Shown here: positions 13,212 to 23,950 of the stretch, in pieces | How positions within the stretch are numbered: position 1 is the stretch's first letter | Layout: each line of letters starts with the position of its first letter | Assembly: GCA_949752745.1 (NCBI GenBank) | Contig: OX457025.1 | Location: 51,915,098-51,979,097 of the forward strand | Direction of reading: 5' to 3' | Origin: Protula sp. h YS-2021 | Taxonomy: Eukaryota > Annelida > Polychaeta > Sabellida > Serpulidae | DNA length: 64,000 nucleotides | Position numbers and translations under genes: made by a program | The notes under the pieces: generated by a model | Database searches by the model: none | The model's input: the letters and a program-made list of their open reading frames with translations, nothing else | Told to the model about the DNA's origin: nothing

Positions 13212-13414
13212 TCATCCTTCAAATTTATCACCTAGGTTGACCTGCTGTTTCTGCACTGGTAACAGTGCCTCAAGATTTTTATTTATCTTGAAGTGCACAG
13301 TCTTTCTTTCGTTGGTCACTTTCCCTCGTAGCCTTGTATTATGTTCGTCTCGGGGTAAGTGTTTGATACTCTTTGAGGATTTTATGCCGAGGAATTCCAT
13401 AATCTTTCCCTTGC
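13212..13414 (-). CDS. Candidate terminal exon of an unknown gene
   Basis: On the minus strand a pyrimidine-rich acceptor (TTTCTTTCCTTTCAG) directly precedes 13414. It is followed by an open frame of about 66 codons ending in TGA at 13212. The peptide is Lys/Glu-rich (contains FLGIKSSKSIKHLPRDE and ERKTVHFKIN) and unlike the low-complexity shadow frames nearby. I do not recognise the protein. A second weaker candidate exon lies upstream on the same strand near 13660-13780, after TTTTTGTGTAG. It may equally be chance. Transcript data would settle it. Confidence 0.25.
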
Positions 13415-15756
13415 CTGAAAGGAAAGAAATGGACACTTAAAATTTAACCAATTGACACCGTAATGGGCAGTTGTATATCTCAATGTTTTAGAATAACTAA
13501 ACCGCCCAGGTCAACTTTCCTATACCTTATAAATCACAAGCTATAATGATTTCTAAGAACAGATCGTCCTGAAAAGTCCTCGAAACTATTTATAATTTTT
13601 AATATCTATAATTTTGATTGGTTCAATGACAGGAGTGAGATACATACTAGGATAAGGCCCTTTTGGTTTCTGCAAAAATGCAGAAAAGTGCGTCTTCACT
13701 GCAAGAGTATATCTTCTGCAGACCACTTGACAGCAGATCCAGTACCTCAAAGGGAAACATCAAACACAATGCCTGACTACACAAAAATAAAACAACATAC
13801 CAGAAAAAGCTGTTGTTAAACCGGGGCCGCCGATGTCCGGGTATAAATAAGAGCAAGACGCACTAAATTAGCTTTCTTTTGGTTAATGGGTGAAGTTTAG
13901 ATGAGCGAGGGTCTAAGTTTATGAGTATGATTTGCTGAGTGCATCGAAAAGGAAATAAACAACAGCTCACAATAGCTTGCTTTATTAACAATGAATAAAC
14001 CTCACGTAATGCCAGCACACCAAAACAAACAGCTGATCGCGGTCAAAAACTGGCACGGTACGTCGCACAATAACAAAAAAAATTCAGCTGATTAGGTCAA
14101 AAACTAGGACAGAGTTACACAAGAGACAACACCAAGAAACACGTTGAGTAATGCGGGGCTATGGCCCTCTACTCTGACAGTAAAAGGCTCTCGAAATGAC
14201 ACCGTTATCCGACGACAGACACGCTATCACTACCAGCGATTCTCTATCGAAAGAAAAACAGAAAATAAAAACATTTTATTACAGAGAATTGAAGGTATAA
14301 AAGAACATTACTGACTCGCTTATTGGTTACTCACTGAAAAGCGTTTTAAAACGCACCATACACGACAATAAGCATCCATTACAACAAGCAGTAAAAATCC
14401 TGCACACTGGCGTAACTCACAAATCACTAATTTACCCAACCAGGACTCAATAGAAGCACAAGACACAACTGTAATTTATCCGTAGTTTTTGAGATACATA
14501 AAAACACACCAAACTGTGCTCGCACTTTCTTAATCTTCTTCACGTCACTGTTATTCCTGCAAGGCCTCTTCTAATGCCTACTGACAAGGGATAAAGAATA
14601 CTTAATTGCTTAACCTAAATACCTAAGGGAATCACGTGACATAAAAACACTGCGATTGGTCAACTTTTGCTCGTTTTTTTCAGAAAACTATATTTGTATG
14701 TCGTAAAGCTTGTTTACAAACACTTTTGTTTGCCAACAATGGGTTCCAAGACCGACAAGAGCACTAGGCCTAGCCCACATTTGGCAAACAAAAACAAAGC
14801 GACAGTCACTCTGGGTCCCTCTGCGATGATGAACTTATATCCCTCTATTATTACTTCCAAAACTCGTCTTCTTATTGGCTAGATCATTAAATATTTCGCT
14901 CCTTTAGATGATTTCGCTCCCTTTCTGACACAAAAACGCCGGAAGGAAGCGAACTTGCAAAACACTCAGAACATGATTTTTTTAGAATTTAAACCGTTAA
15001 AAATAGCAGCGAAACAAACCGAGAAAATCCTCCACACATATATACGATAAAATTGACTTTGATCATGAAACAACGTAATTTTGACATAAAATGAGGTACC
15101 AAAGGATAAAATACCTGTAGAGAACGTTAAATACACGTGCATTTATTAACCCCCAAAAAGGAGAGTTACTCAACCCCAGAAGAAACTATCATTTTTCTCG
15201 CGCTGTACGCACCCGAAGGAGACAAACTTTATTCACACGTCCCTCACCACAAACGCTACTCAAACGCGGAAGGCGTTTACAGTTGTTGATTTTCAAAACC
15301 CTAAATTGCTGTAAAAGTAATCTTGAACGACTTCAAATAGTGACTTAACAATAACGTCGAAGCAAAAATTGTACCAATTGGCCCATCAAAGCTCGACCTC
15401 TGAAAATATTGGCCCAATTTACCTGCTTCGAGAAGAGATTCTAACGGTTTTCTGTACGTTCAAAGACAAATTAAGAAACCGCTTATTTAATTCTAACATG
15501 TCGGGGTTGTTTATTGTAAGGCTTGATCAGACACTGGAGATTATATTGTGGCACCTATTTATCTTTTAGTTGACGAAAATCCTTACAAATGCTTTGTAAC
15601 TGAAGCTTGAAATGAATAAATCAATGTTTCGATACCCTTTGTTTTCTCAACATATTTTCTAGCCATGGAAATCTCTTCTTCCCCTTCAAGCATTGGCTCA
15701 TGTTTGCCTAAGTTAATTCAGATTTATTATATATCATAGTGATAATGTCATCTTTT
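13415..15756. other. No gene recognised
   Basis: AT-rich DNA without a convincing exon, transposon end or RNA gene apart from the weak candidate mentioned at 13660-13780. The frame at 14667-14882 has no recognisable domain. Confidence 0.4.
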
Positions 15757-16130
15757 TAGCCAATCTAGACAATCATACCCCAGAAAGGCTGCAAAAGGTG
15801 TCGCGAAAGATGTTACTGGCCGAGTTGCACAGCATGTGATTGGTGCTGTGATGGGAGTACAAAATAGAGTGCAGCCGACGAAAAGTGTTCGAAGACGAAA
15901 GGCATCCAGACAGATAACATCAACAAAACATAAAAAAAGATATCTTTTCAAAATGTCTTTAATTCATAATCATTCTTTTGAATGCAGTCTTTCTCCATTG
16001 GAATGGTTTCACATACCACCAACGTAAACTGCTGTAGAGAAAAGATATAATAATGTAGACTATCAACCACTGACTACCATTAGAGAAAACGCTTTCGCTT
16101 TTAAGTCTTGCTTTTAAGTGTCGCGCCACA
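15757..16130 (+). pseudogene. Polinton/Maverick capsid-gene fragment, broken
   Basis: The + frame from about 15757 gives a strongly basic stretch rich in Lys/Arg (near 15880-15940, e.g. SVRRRKASR). It runs into a start ATG at 15952 followed by MSLIHNHSFEC and a WFHIPPT motif near 16010. This order resembles the start of the capsid protein of Polinton elements, often auto-annotated as 'F54H12.2-like'. The frame is closed by TAA at 16024-16026. Similarity to the family resumes in the same frame for about 30 residues (DYQPLTTIRENA) and then fades near 16110. No polymerase, integrase or terminal repeats are seen, so this is a small dead fragment. Identification is from memory of the family, with moderate confidence. 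Confidence 0.55.
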
Positions 16131-16438
16131 CCATCAACAGTCTGTACACTCCGGTCCCGGCCCAGGCAATGTCGCTGCAAACTTACAGCAGAATTGACGC
16201 GGTGCATTGTGGTGTACGGGACAGTTGTGAGGCTGCACCGCATATTCTTACCACACCCAACACTTGTAACACTCCGTTGTTAGTGTTACTGGGCGGCCGT
16301 TCCTCATCACTGTGATTGTCTTGTTAGTTGAAGTCATTTTCGTTGTAAATATTGTTATGCAAACAAAAGGCGAAATGGCACTTATATACGACTTTTTTGT
16401 GCTGAGTTGGCTAAATTTTCCTCTCCACGGGGAGGGGG
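16131..16438. other. No gene recognised
   Basis: Slightly GC-richer DNA following the Polinton fragment. It may include further decayed element sequence, but nothing can be assigned. Confidence 0.35.
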
Positions 16439-16545
16439 GTCGACAAATAGTATGTTCTGGGGGGGAGGGGTCGGTACATAGTATGTCCTAGGAGGCGGCT
16501 CATAGTATGTCCTAGGGAGGTCGGCACATAGTATATCCTAGAGGG
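16439..16545. repeat. Short tandem repeat, ~27-bp unit, four copies
   Basis: Four imperfect copies of a unit containing CATAGTATGTCCTAGG followed by a G-rich AGGTCGGCA spacer. The array sits immediately 5' of the E-box/CRE hairpin. Confidence 0.8.
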
Positions 16546-16548
16546 TTG

Positions 16549-16625
16549 GTCACGTGACTCAAACGAGAGTTCTGGACCAACGTGACGTCAGAATGACGTC
16601 ACTCCCTGGTCCAGAACTCTCGTTT
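16549..16625. promoter_or_regulatory. E-box palindrome plus hairpin carrying two CRE octamers
   Basis: GTCACGTGAC (16549-16558) is a 10-bp palindrome with a CACGTG E-box. It is followed by a perfect 19-bp inverted repeat, 16561-16579 (AAACGAGAGTTCTGGACCA) with 16607-16625. The 27-nt loop holds two full CREB/ATF octamers TGACGTCA at 16583-16590 and 16594-16601, 11 bp apart start to start, about one helical turn. Function is inferred. No transcript start is identified beside it, and the inverted repeat could also be the core of a small mobile element. Confidence 0.6.
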
Positions 16626-17367
16626 TCCCCTACTATTTTCGCTTTTTACATGTTGTCATGGTAGCTGGTAACTCATCTATTTTTTTATCTTTCTACACTG
16701 TGGTCGCATTTGAAGCTGTTGTCGTGGTAGCGACTTCAACTCCGAGTTTACTATATGCATTGCCTTAGACTTTGCTGTAGGCATTGTCTTAGGCTTTGCT
16801 ATAGGCTTTTCGGTAGGCATTGCCGTAGATGGTAGTTGTTCACTCACTGCAGACATGTTCACTCTTCAGTTTTTTATATATGATGATTGTTATGTCTCAG
16901 GGAGGGCGACTTTTATGCTCTATATAGGTTGTGTGGTGTCCATGAGCTAATGTGGTGTAAAACATCATCCAATACGTAGCGCTTATGATAAATCAGGGTA
17001 AAAAAAATTTGCTCATAATCGTTTGCAACGTGTAAATATGCAAAAACAAAAAAAAATCCCACGGGGTGGGGGGGGGGGGGTCAGAGTCCAGTTCTCCGTT
17101 CCTATACTTTATGCGGCGTCCAATTCTCTTATTTATTCCCTACTCTTGAATGAAATCGGGTCCAAAAAATGCATGATGGGAACCGGTTTCATTTTCCAAG
17201 AGAATTATAGTTCGAAAACAAAATCTGTCGGCGGTTAATAATCCTTGCAGAAAATACAAGATTAATAGGGTACAAGAGGACCTAGAGGTTTAACCTCAAT
17301 AACTATAGGTTGAAATTGAATCTGTATTACCGTCGCAACTTCTGAACTGGTAGGGACTTTACCAGGT
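16626..17367. other. No gene; short repeats and a G13 tract
   Basis: At 16750-16830 there are several copies of a short TAGGCATTG/TAGGCTTTG unit, which produces the frame on the minus strand at 16677-16862. A run of 13 G lies at 17068-17080. No exon is recognised. Confidence 0.5.
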
Positions 17368-17421
17368 AAAATTATTATTATTAATATTATTATTAATATT
17401 ATTATTATTATTATTATTATA

Positions 17422-17454
<33 letters not shown>

Positions 17455-17456
17455 GT
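17368..17456 (-). repeat. (ATT)n microsatellite, tail of antisense LINE
   Basis: Almost pure ATT/AAT trinucleotides abutting the 3' side of the antisense LINE at 17457-19560. CR1/L2-type LINEs end in short tandem repeats, so this probably marks the true 3' terminus of that copy. Confidence 0.75.
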
Positions 17457-19560
17457 AAAAGTTATTTATAACGAGCCTATTTGAGGCATCCCTAGGGGCT
17501 AACAATTCTAAAATAATTATATCCTATAAACAAATTAATATCACAGTAACATAATAGTATGGTTTTACATATAAATTAATCTGTTAAAAAGAATTCTGTC
17601 CATATGTCTTCACAAACAAGTATGTTTTCAATTTTGCCTTGAAAGCATTAAGAGTGGGTGCATTTTAATAGGTTGGGGCAGTTCATTCCATAATATTCCA
17701 CCCAAATACTGTAACGTATGCTGACCAAAATGGTTCCAAAGAGTTCTGAGAGCACGATCTCAATGTTCTAGCTGGCTTATAGGGTACGACTAGATTATTT
17801 AGGCAGGGTGGTGCTAAATCATTCCTGTCCTTATATACAAGAGTTAATGTCTTGAATTGACACCTTTCTCTCATTGGCAACCAATGTAGCTGCTTGAGTA
17901 TGGGGGTAATATGATCTTTTCGAGGCACACATGCAATAACCCTAGTGGCTGCATGCATGATCCTTTGTAGACGGTCTATGGCACTTTTTGGTAGTCCAGT
18001 AAACAGGCTGTTGCAGTAGTCCAGGCGTGATATTATCAATGCATTGACTAATTTCTTTGTAGCTTCATTGGTCAACAAATGTCGTATTTTCCTGATCCAA
18101 CCAAGGTACATGAAACATAGTTTCCTAAGATGTGTTATGTAGTGTTCGAAACTCAGATTTGAGTCAAAATACACTCCAAAATTGCGAACTACTGGCGCTG
18201 CGGGAATTATTTCAGTGTCAAGATGTAGCTCTTGTATATTGATAAACGTCGCGTTGTGTTTCGATGCAAAGATGATGAATTCGGTTTATCGCAATTTAGT
18301 TTTAATCTATTTGAAAACATCCATCGCGATATATCACCTATACCGTTTTCAAGATCACGTACTGCCACTATTTGCGAGTCATCTGACTTCGGATCGCACG
18401 ATTTTCCTACTTGAGCGTCATCAGCATAGTAATAGACGTATGAGTCTACCCAGAGCCATAACATAATCACTCTAGCGCTTCGGTCTCATCTGTGAACCTT
18501 GAGGCAATGAACAGCCCAAAGTTATTGGGTCTGGGTATGTACCATTAACGCAGACGCGAATCGTTCTGTCACTAAGATACGACTGTAGCCAACTAAGTAC
18601 ATTGTCAGTGATTCTGAATGTAGATCGCAGACGACGCAGGAGTATGCTGTGATCGACAGTATCGAATGCTGCACTTAGGTCAAGCATACCCGAGGGAAAC
18701 TGCCCTTCCACTATCCAACTCTTTCAAATTTTTTTGCAAACCTTCAGCAAAGCGGTCCCTGTGGAATGCTTTGGCTTATACGCTGACTGGAGAGGACCGA
18801 CAAGACCATTTGCCTTCAATATTTTGAGCTATTTGACGACTTGCTATTTCTTCTATGAGCTTTGAAAACTGAAGGCATCCCTGCTTCTTCTAATGATGCG
18901 TTTTTTATACATGTGATGATTGGACATATTTCGTCGATCCATTCCTTAACAAGTGACATTGGTAGGGGGTCCAGTTCACAAGTTTTAGTAGCAGACTTCG
19001 CAATCATATTCCAAACCTCTTCTTTCGTCACAGGTTTGAAAACCTTTAAGGGACGTCAATGAAGTGGAGATTTAGAATCCTACTCGAATGTTTCGTCCGA
19101 GATATCACCAAAACTGTCTCTAATCTTCTGCTCCTTTTCATGGATATAAAGGCAAAACTGGTCTGCGAGATCTTTTGGACTATCACTTTCTGGAAATATC
19201 TGTTTATCCTCGCCATTCATTATTTTGTTGATTTCATGGAAAAGTTTTTTTCTGATTATTGGAATTTTTATCCAAGACTCCACGGACATGAGCCTGCTCT
19301 GGTACCGTTAATTCTCTGGAATATCGATTTTGAGTGTTTTTGAATTGGGTTTCGAGTGTTCTTTTTATTTTTCCTCCATTTTCTTTCCTTCGCACGCGAG
19401 ATTCGTAGAGCAGCCTTTACATCATCCGTAAACCATGGTTCTTTGCGGCGATTTTTTAGATTTCGCGTAATTAGTGGCGCGTGTTTATCCAATAGCCCGG
19501 CCAAGTCCTTTTTGTATTGATCAACAAAAGAGATCTTATTCAACCAATACCCAATAATTT
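17457..19560 (-). pseudogene. CR1/L2-like LINE fragment, 5'-truncated, antisense
   Basis: Read on the minus strand the pieces come in order: linker LLDKHAPLITRNLKNRRKEPW (about 19480), NGEDKQIFPES (about 19210), KTCELDPLPMSLVKEW (about 18970), [20 protein letters not shown] (about 18670), SWLQSYLSDRTIR (about 18580), YYADDAQVG (about 18430), SNRLKLNCDK (about 18310), and the C-terminal ISRLDYCNSLFTGLPKS (about 18030) and QLHWLPMRERCQFK (about 17890). The endonuclease is missing, so the copy is 5'-truncated near 19560. Several frameshifts separate the blocks. It is a different family from the LINE in the palindrome, judging by divergent residues at conserved motifs. Inactive. Confidence 0.93.
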
Positions 19561-20640
19561 ATTGCCACAGGATATATTTCTGGACATGAAAATCACATAT
19601 GCATCCGAGATAAGCACCAAATAACTAGATTTGCGCTTAGTATTCCCACTTGGTATTGAAAACACCAAATGGGGATGGATTGCCTCGAATTCTTCACCTA
19701 TTTTTTTTTCCTCGCTTTTTTTAATTTTTCCTCTTCTTCCGCCGAATTGGTTTCCAGACATCTCCTCCAAGACCGTTGAATCTAGACCAACCAAACTTGG
19801 CACATATATGGACGGTCATCTAAAGTGTTGCACCTGATAAAATTTTTTTATCTTGACCTTACTGGTCAAGGTCAAATAGCGAAAAAGGTAAGTCGGTTTT
19901 CAGACATCTAAAACAAGGCCGTTGAAGCTAGAAAGCCAACATTGGCACATATATATAGGACGATATGATCGGAAGCACCCGATAAAAATTTTTGACCTTG
20001 ACTTTGATGGTAAAGATCAAACCGCGAAAAACGTTATTTAAGACAAACAATGATTTATCTCGAGAACGGTAAGAGATAAGAGACCTCATTTTCGACCTCC
20101 ACCCCCTATACGACTATACGTAATTTATAACTTCCGGTGTCCTTGACCTCCAGGTCACTTTCGAGCCCCAAACCGGAAGTTGGCCTTATTCTCGAGAACT
20201 GTAAGAGATAGGGACTTGTCTCGAAAACGGCTAGAGAAAGACCTACTTTGTGCCTGAACAACATTAGATAAGAGGTACCTCGGTGACCTTGACCTTCTGG
20301 AGTCGTGCTCAAGGTCAAAAGCAGGAAGATGACTTTTATCCTTTTGGATCAAAACACCAATACATAAGAGGTACCTCATTGATCTTGACCTTCGCGATTT
20401 GGTCAAGGTCAAAAAGCGGAAATTGATTATTATCTCGAAAATGAGCTCATTTTCGATTCTTTGGACCTAAACCCGAAATAGAGCAATCGCTTTCCAGATA
20501 TCTCCTCCAAGACCACTGAAGCTAGACTATACAAACGATTCTCATGTATGGAGGGTCATCTGAAGTGGTGTACCCGATAAAAAGTTTTGACTTTAACCTT
20601 ACCGGTATAGTTGGTAGTATTTAAGAGGATGTTCTACATT
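19561..20640. repeat. Dispersed-type repeat rich in TCAAGGTCA sites
   Basis: Diverged units of roughly 144 bp start near 19756, 19900 and 20494 with CAGACATCT...GACCGTTGAA, and contain GGCACATATAT and CCCGATAAAA. Exact nuclear-receptor extended half-sites TCAAGGTCA or its complement lie at 19866-19874, 19993-20001, 20284-20292, 20309-20317 and 20403-20411, with near matches between. Such 'ggtcaaggtcaaa' repeats are common in molluscan genomes, so regulatory function should not be assumed. Confidence 0.7.
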
Positions 20641-20786
20641 CAGACATGTGAAAATTGTTAACAAACAGCAATATCATCTACCTTCCATTTAAAGTTATCA
20701 TTCCAAGTAGGGTCTAATTCGCTATGCGAATTTCGGTCTGGTTTCTCGATTTTTTAGACGTGTTCTTTTGAACTGTGTCTCTGATG

Positions 20787-20840
20787 CGTTGTTGTCCAAC
20801 AGCCGACCTCATCGCAGAGGTCGGCTGTTTTATAACAACG
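20787..20840. other. Strong hairpin beside a TATA-like box
   Basis: A perfect 13-bp stem, 20798-20810 (AACAGCCGACCTC) with 20817-20829, closes a 6-nt loop. Outside it CGTTGTT (20787-20793) pairs with AACAACG (20834-20840) across a small mismatch. TTTTATAA at 20828-20835 overlaps the 3' arm. It lies 110-160 bp upstream of the candidate H2A.Z start codon. Confidence 0.75.
20828..20835 (+). promoter_or_regulatory. Candidate TATA box for H2A.Z exon 1
   Basis: TTTTATAA is placed about 120 bp before the ATG at 20950, which would give a 5' UTR of about 90 nt. It depends on the exon 1 assignment and could be chance in AT-rich DNA. Confidence 0.3.
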
Positions 20841-20949
20841 GTCTCTGAAGCGTCTGTGGTCTGTTTGGAGAGTGAATTCTCAACCACTTATTTTTGTTTT
20901 TGAAAATTACCGCGTTTTTACTTTTTTGTGAGAGCAAAGACTTGTTAAA

Positions 20950-20952
20950 ATG
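20950..20952 (+). CDS. Candidate exon 1 of histone H2A.Z (start codon only)
   Basis: Exon 2 starts in phase 0 and needs only an initiator Met to give a 128-residue protein, the usual H2A.Z length. An upstream exon consisting of 5' UTR plus ATG is therefore expected. Here AAAATG is followed immediately by the consensus donor GTAAGT (20953-20958). Among the ATG-GT sites I scanned before exon 2 it has the best donor; AAAATGGTAGAA at 33242 is weaker and belongs to a transposase remnant. The protein would begin M-PGGKAGKDSGK instead of the common M-AGGK. The implied intron is 15.2 kb and full of transposons. The assignment is inference; RNA reads spanning 20952 to 36197 would prove it. Confidence 0.4.
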
Positions 20953-20958
20953 GTAAGT

Positions 20959-22775
20959 CGAAGGGATTGATATTGCCGTTAAATCTTCCGGATTGTGTAA
21001 TTTTTTGCGTCTGTTTATCAACACTGAAACTTTTCAGAACTCGTAGAGTGGTTTACGCACCACAAATTTCCTATCAGCCAAATCATATTTTGTGCGTTCA
21101 AATAAAAATGCGCAAAAATCCTACGTTTCGAATAAAAATAACCGGGCAAAGATGGAAGAAATGATAAATTTCCCCTAAATGTCAAATTTCTCATGCACCA
21201 AAGAGCAATCGGGTATTTTAACCCGTATGCTGTTTAAAAAATTTATTAAAAGTTCTACAAGTAGCAAATATTTCAAGTTTCAATAAGCCAATTCGCACTT
21301 TCGGATTTTTTCCGGCCGAGGTGTCGTTTCGACTGAAAATGTTGGGGATAAATTATAAGGAAATGATAAGGGAAAAACATCAAAATTCTAATTTTCTTTC
21401 AACATGCACACTTTCAAATTTATAAAGCCATCATATGCTCTTTTAAAGGCTATTTTACATACTCGTACTGTTCAGACCCTTTAATAACCAACATGTGAAT
21501 GATATTTCTGGCAAAGTGGAATTTTGTTGATTTTTGCCATTTTTTCCTATCATTTCTTTATATCCTTATCCCACCTGAATTCAGCCGAAACGCAAAAATT
21601 TTTCGGCAAAAGTCAACAGTGCGAATTGGCTTATTCCTTTTATGTTCCGAGTATGAGCTGTTTTTGCGATATTTTTATACAACATGGATTAACAAAAGTT
21701 AATTCGTACTCTTGGACCTTTCTGGGATGTCGTTTCGGCTGCAGTAAGCCAAAATACACTTTGGGCGTTCCGAATAAAATGCACAAAAATTCTGTTTGAT
21801 TACTAGCTAACTGTGATAGGAAATGATAGAGAAATTTCGCTTAAATTTCAAACTTTTCTGCACCAAAGATCAAGTGGGCTATGAAAGGGGGAAATGCTCA
21901 GCTCCTGACAGCTTAGTCCTAGATGACTCTTGCGGTCTTCCTATGACAGCATGTCCTAGGAAGATAGAAAGGGTCCGCTGGGACTACTCACAGCTCGGAC
22001 TTGAATAATTCGTAATCTATGTATGAGAGCTACAAAGCCTTACATTGTTCCGCTTATACGGGTCAACCTCACAGCTTGTGTGGTACGAATCCCGCATACC
22101 GATCCCTGTTATTCAAACAATTAGTTAAGTTCATGCACAAAATATGCCTTTTGCAAAATAGCCACAGTTTTTAATGGGCTGCATATCTTTTATTTCTTCG
22201 TTACTGTGTAGAAAAGGCAGCTTCCTCAATCACCAATCAAATGTTTACGTCCTGGGCTTTAAATGTCATGTGACTAAAATCAAGTGACCAAAATTCAGAT
22301 AAAGGGGTTAATGATATCCTGTAAAGTATACACTAAATAATTGATAAATGCATAATTAGTTATAAATTTATTCTGTACACCCACGATATTTCATTTTTAG
22401 TTTCTTCCATGCTTTTTGAAATACCAGTTCAAAGGTTTTTGGTGTATAATTACAAAAATTACTATCACTAAACAAATGCAAATTACTGTGTGATATTTGT
22501 GGTTATTTCCATATTTTTTCTTTAAAAAAAAGCGTTACACAGAAGTTATGTATCATTGCCGTTGTATTTTGAGGGCCCTTAGCGAATTCCAATAAAGCAA
22601 ATTCCAATAGACTCGTGGGTCGTTGTATTTTACACAACATCGCCACAGAGGCGCCTCAAAGCGAGCGTAGTTGACTTGCATATGGTTATATAGCGAGGAT
22701 ATGAAGCGAGTACGTTCGAATGATAGCTTAGTTAATTTGAAAGTGCGCATATTGAAAACTAATTAGATTGATGGT
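20959..22775. other. No gene recognised (putative H2A.Z intron 1 start)
   Basis: AT-rich sequence. Only the MITE at 21282-21635 stands out. A related piece with TTAATTCGTACTC and TCGTTTCGGCTGCAG lies at 21695-21745, and the palindrome arms carry kindred motifs near 1450 and 1590. Confidence 0.45.
21282..21635. mobile_element. MITE with AATAAGCCAATTCGCAC ends
   Basis: A perfect 17-bp terminal inverted repeat, AATAAGCCAATTCGCAC at 21282 and its complement ending at 21635. The subterminal CGTTTCG motifs are also inverted. It is non-coding. Related ends occur in the palindrome arms (near 1590), indicating a multi-copy family. Confidence 0.75.
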
Positions 22776-23950
22776 GGGGGGGGGGGGGGGGGAGGGGGGG
22801 CTGCGCATTTTCATCCCACGCAGCACTACCCCGGACGGGGGATATATAAACGCCTCGTATCCGTCCATCCGTCCGCACGCAACACTGATGTGCCCCCTTT
22901 TGTCCGGGACACTTTGTTAACTTGCCTTGGCCGCACAGCTTTGAAACCTCACATAGTGAAAGAATATATGTTGTAGATTTGCATCGTCTTGGTTTCAGTT
23001 TGATCGACCAAATTTGCCTAAATTATGGTCCTTTGAACTTAGGTTATTTTTCTTCTTCTCAGTCCGTGTGGTATATTTGTATTTCCCTTGATTTCCCATA
23101 TTGTAGATTTCCAACGTAGTTGTCTCTTCATCTCCACACGACTTCACTTGAAACAGATAGTCAACGTTCGAACCAACTGCTCGGCGGGAGATATATAATA
23201 AGCGATTTTTAACTTTTCAAAGTATCATACATCGGAAACTTCACACGGTAAAAGAATTGATATTAACACTGTATTGTTTGAAATAAGAAATCTGAAGCAA
23301 ATAAGAAACCAGATATTTTTTTGGTAGGCTATTCCGGAATAGACTACCGATAATTCAGATGTCACAGAATCAATAATGCTTCGTTTTTCTTATACCAAAG
23401 GGTGAAATTAAGTTGAACAATGTAAATTCTTATCTTTTTGCAAAAGGAAAATGAAAATATTAAAAAACTGAATTTATTAAAATGTCGGTAGTTCAGTACT
23501 GAGTAGCCTAGTGAAATTCAAAGTTTAAAGGTTTATTTGTCTTTTAAATTTTTTCATACTTTTTTGTATTTGTAAGGCGAGAAAATAAGATTTTTATATA
23601 GTCTGCAACATAAAATGATGATACAATGAAAAAAATTGATTTCTGTGACATTCGATTTTTTGGTAGTCTATTCCGAAATAGCCTGCCAGAAAATATCTGG
23701 TTTCTTATTTGCTTCAGAATTTTTATTTTAAATAATACGATGTTTATTGTAGATTTCCAACTTCTTGCTTTCAGTCTGAGCGACCAACAATGTCCAAAAT
23801 TGTAGCTCTCTGAATTTAGTTAGATTATTTTTGCCGTTCTGCGTCTTGCTGGGTTATTTGATCAGGACAGAAAAAATGTATGTCTGTTTATTGGGAAGGT
23901 TTCACTGAATTACGAAAGCTCGAACACAGTACTGCTCGGCGGGGGAAATG
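22776..23950. repeat. Helentron-like tandem repeat (~340-bp unit) interrupted by a MITE
   Basis: After a G17 tract, a motif resembling GGCGGGGGATATATAA recurs near 22830, 23180 and 23935. The units also share GTAGATTT...TTTCAGT...GATCGACC blocks (about 22975 and 23755). Tetranucleotide (GTCC)n sequence follows the first unit at 22860-22880, as in other elements here. The second unit is split by the MITE at 23290-23720. No complete ends are identified. Confidence 0.55.
23290..23720. mobile_element. MITE with ~95-bp inverted repeats
   Basis: Left end TCTGAAGCAAATAAGAAACC and right end its complement (GGTTTCTTATTTGCTTCAGA). The inverted similarity continues for about 95 bp and includes GGCTATTCCGGAATAG-type internal palindromes and TGTCACAGAA. 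The centre is AT-rich and non-coding. It is inserted in a Helentron-like core repeat. Confidence 0.8.
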
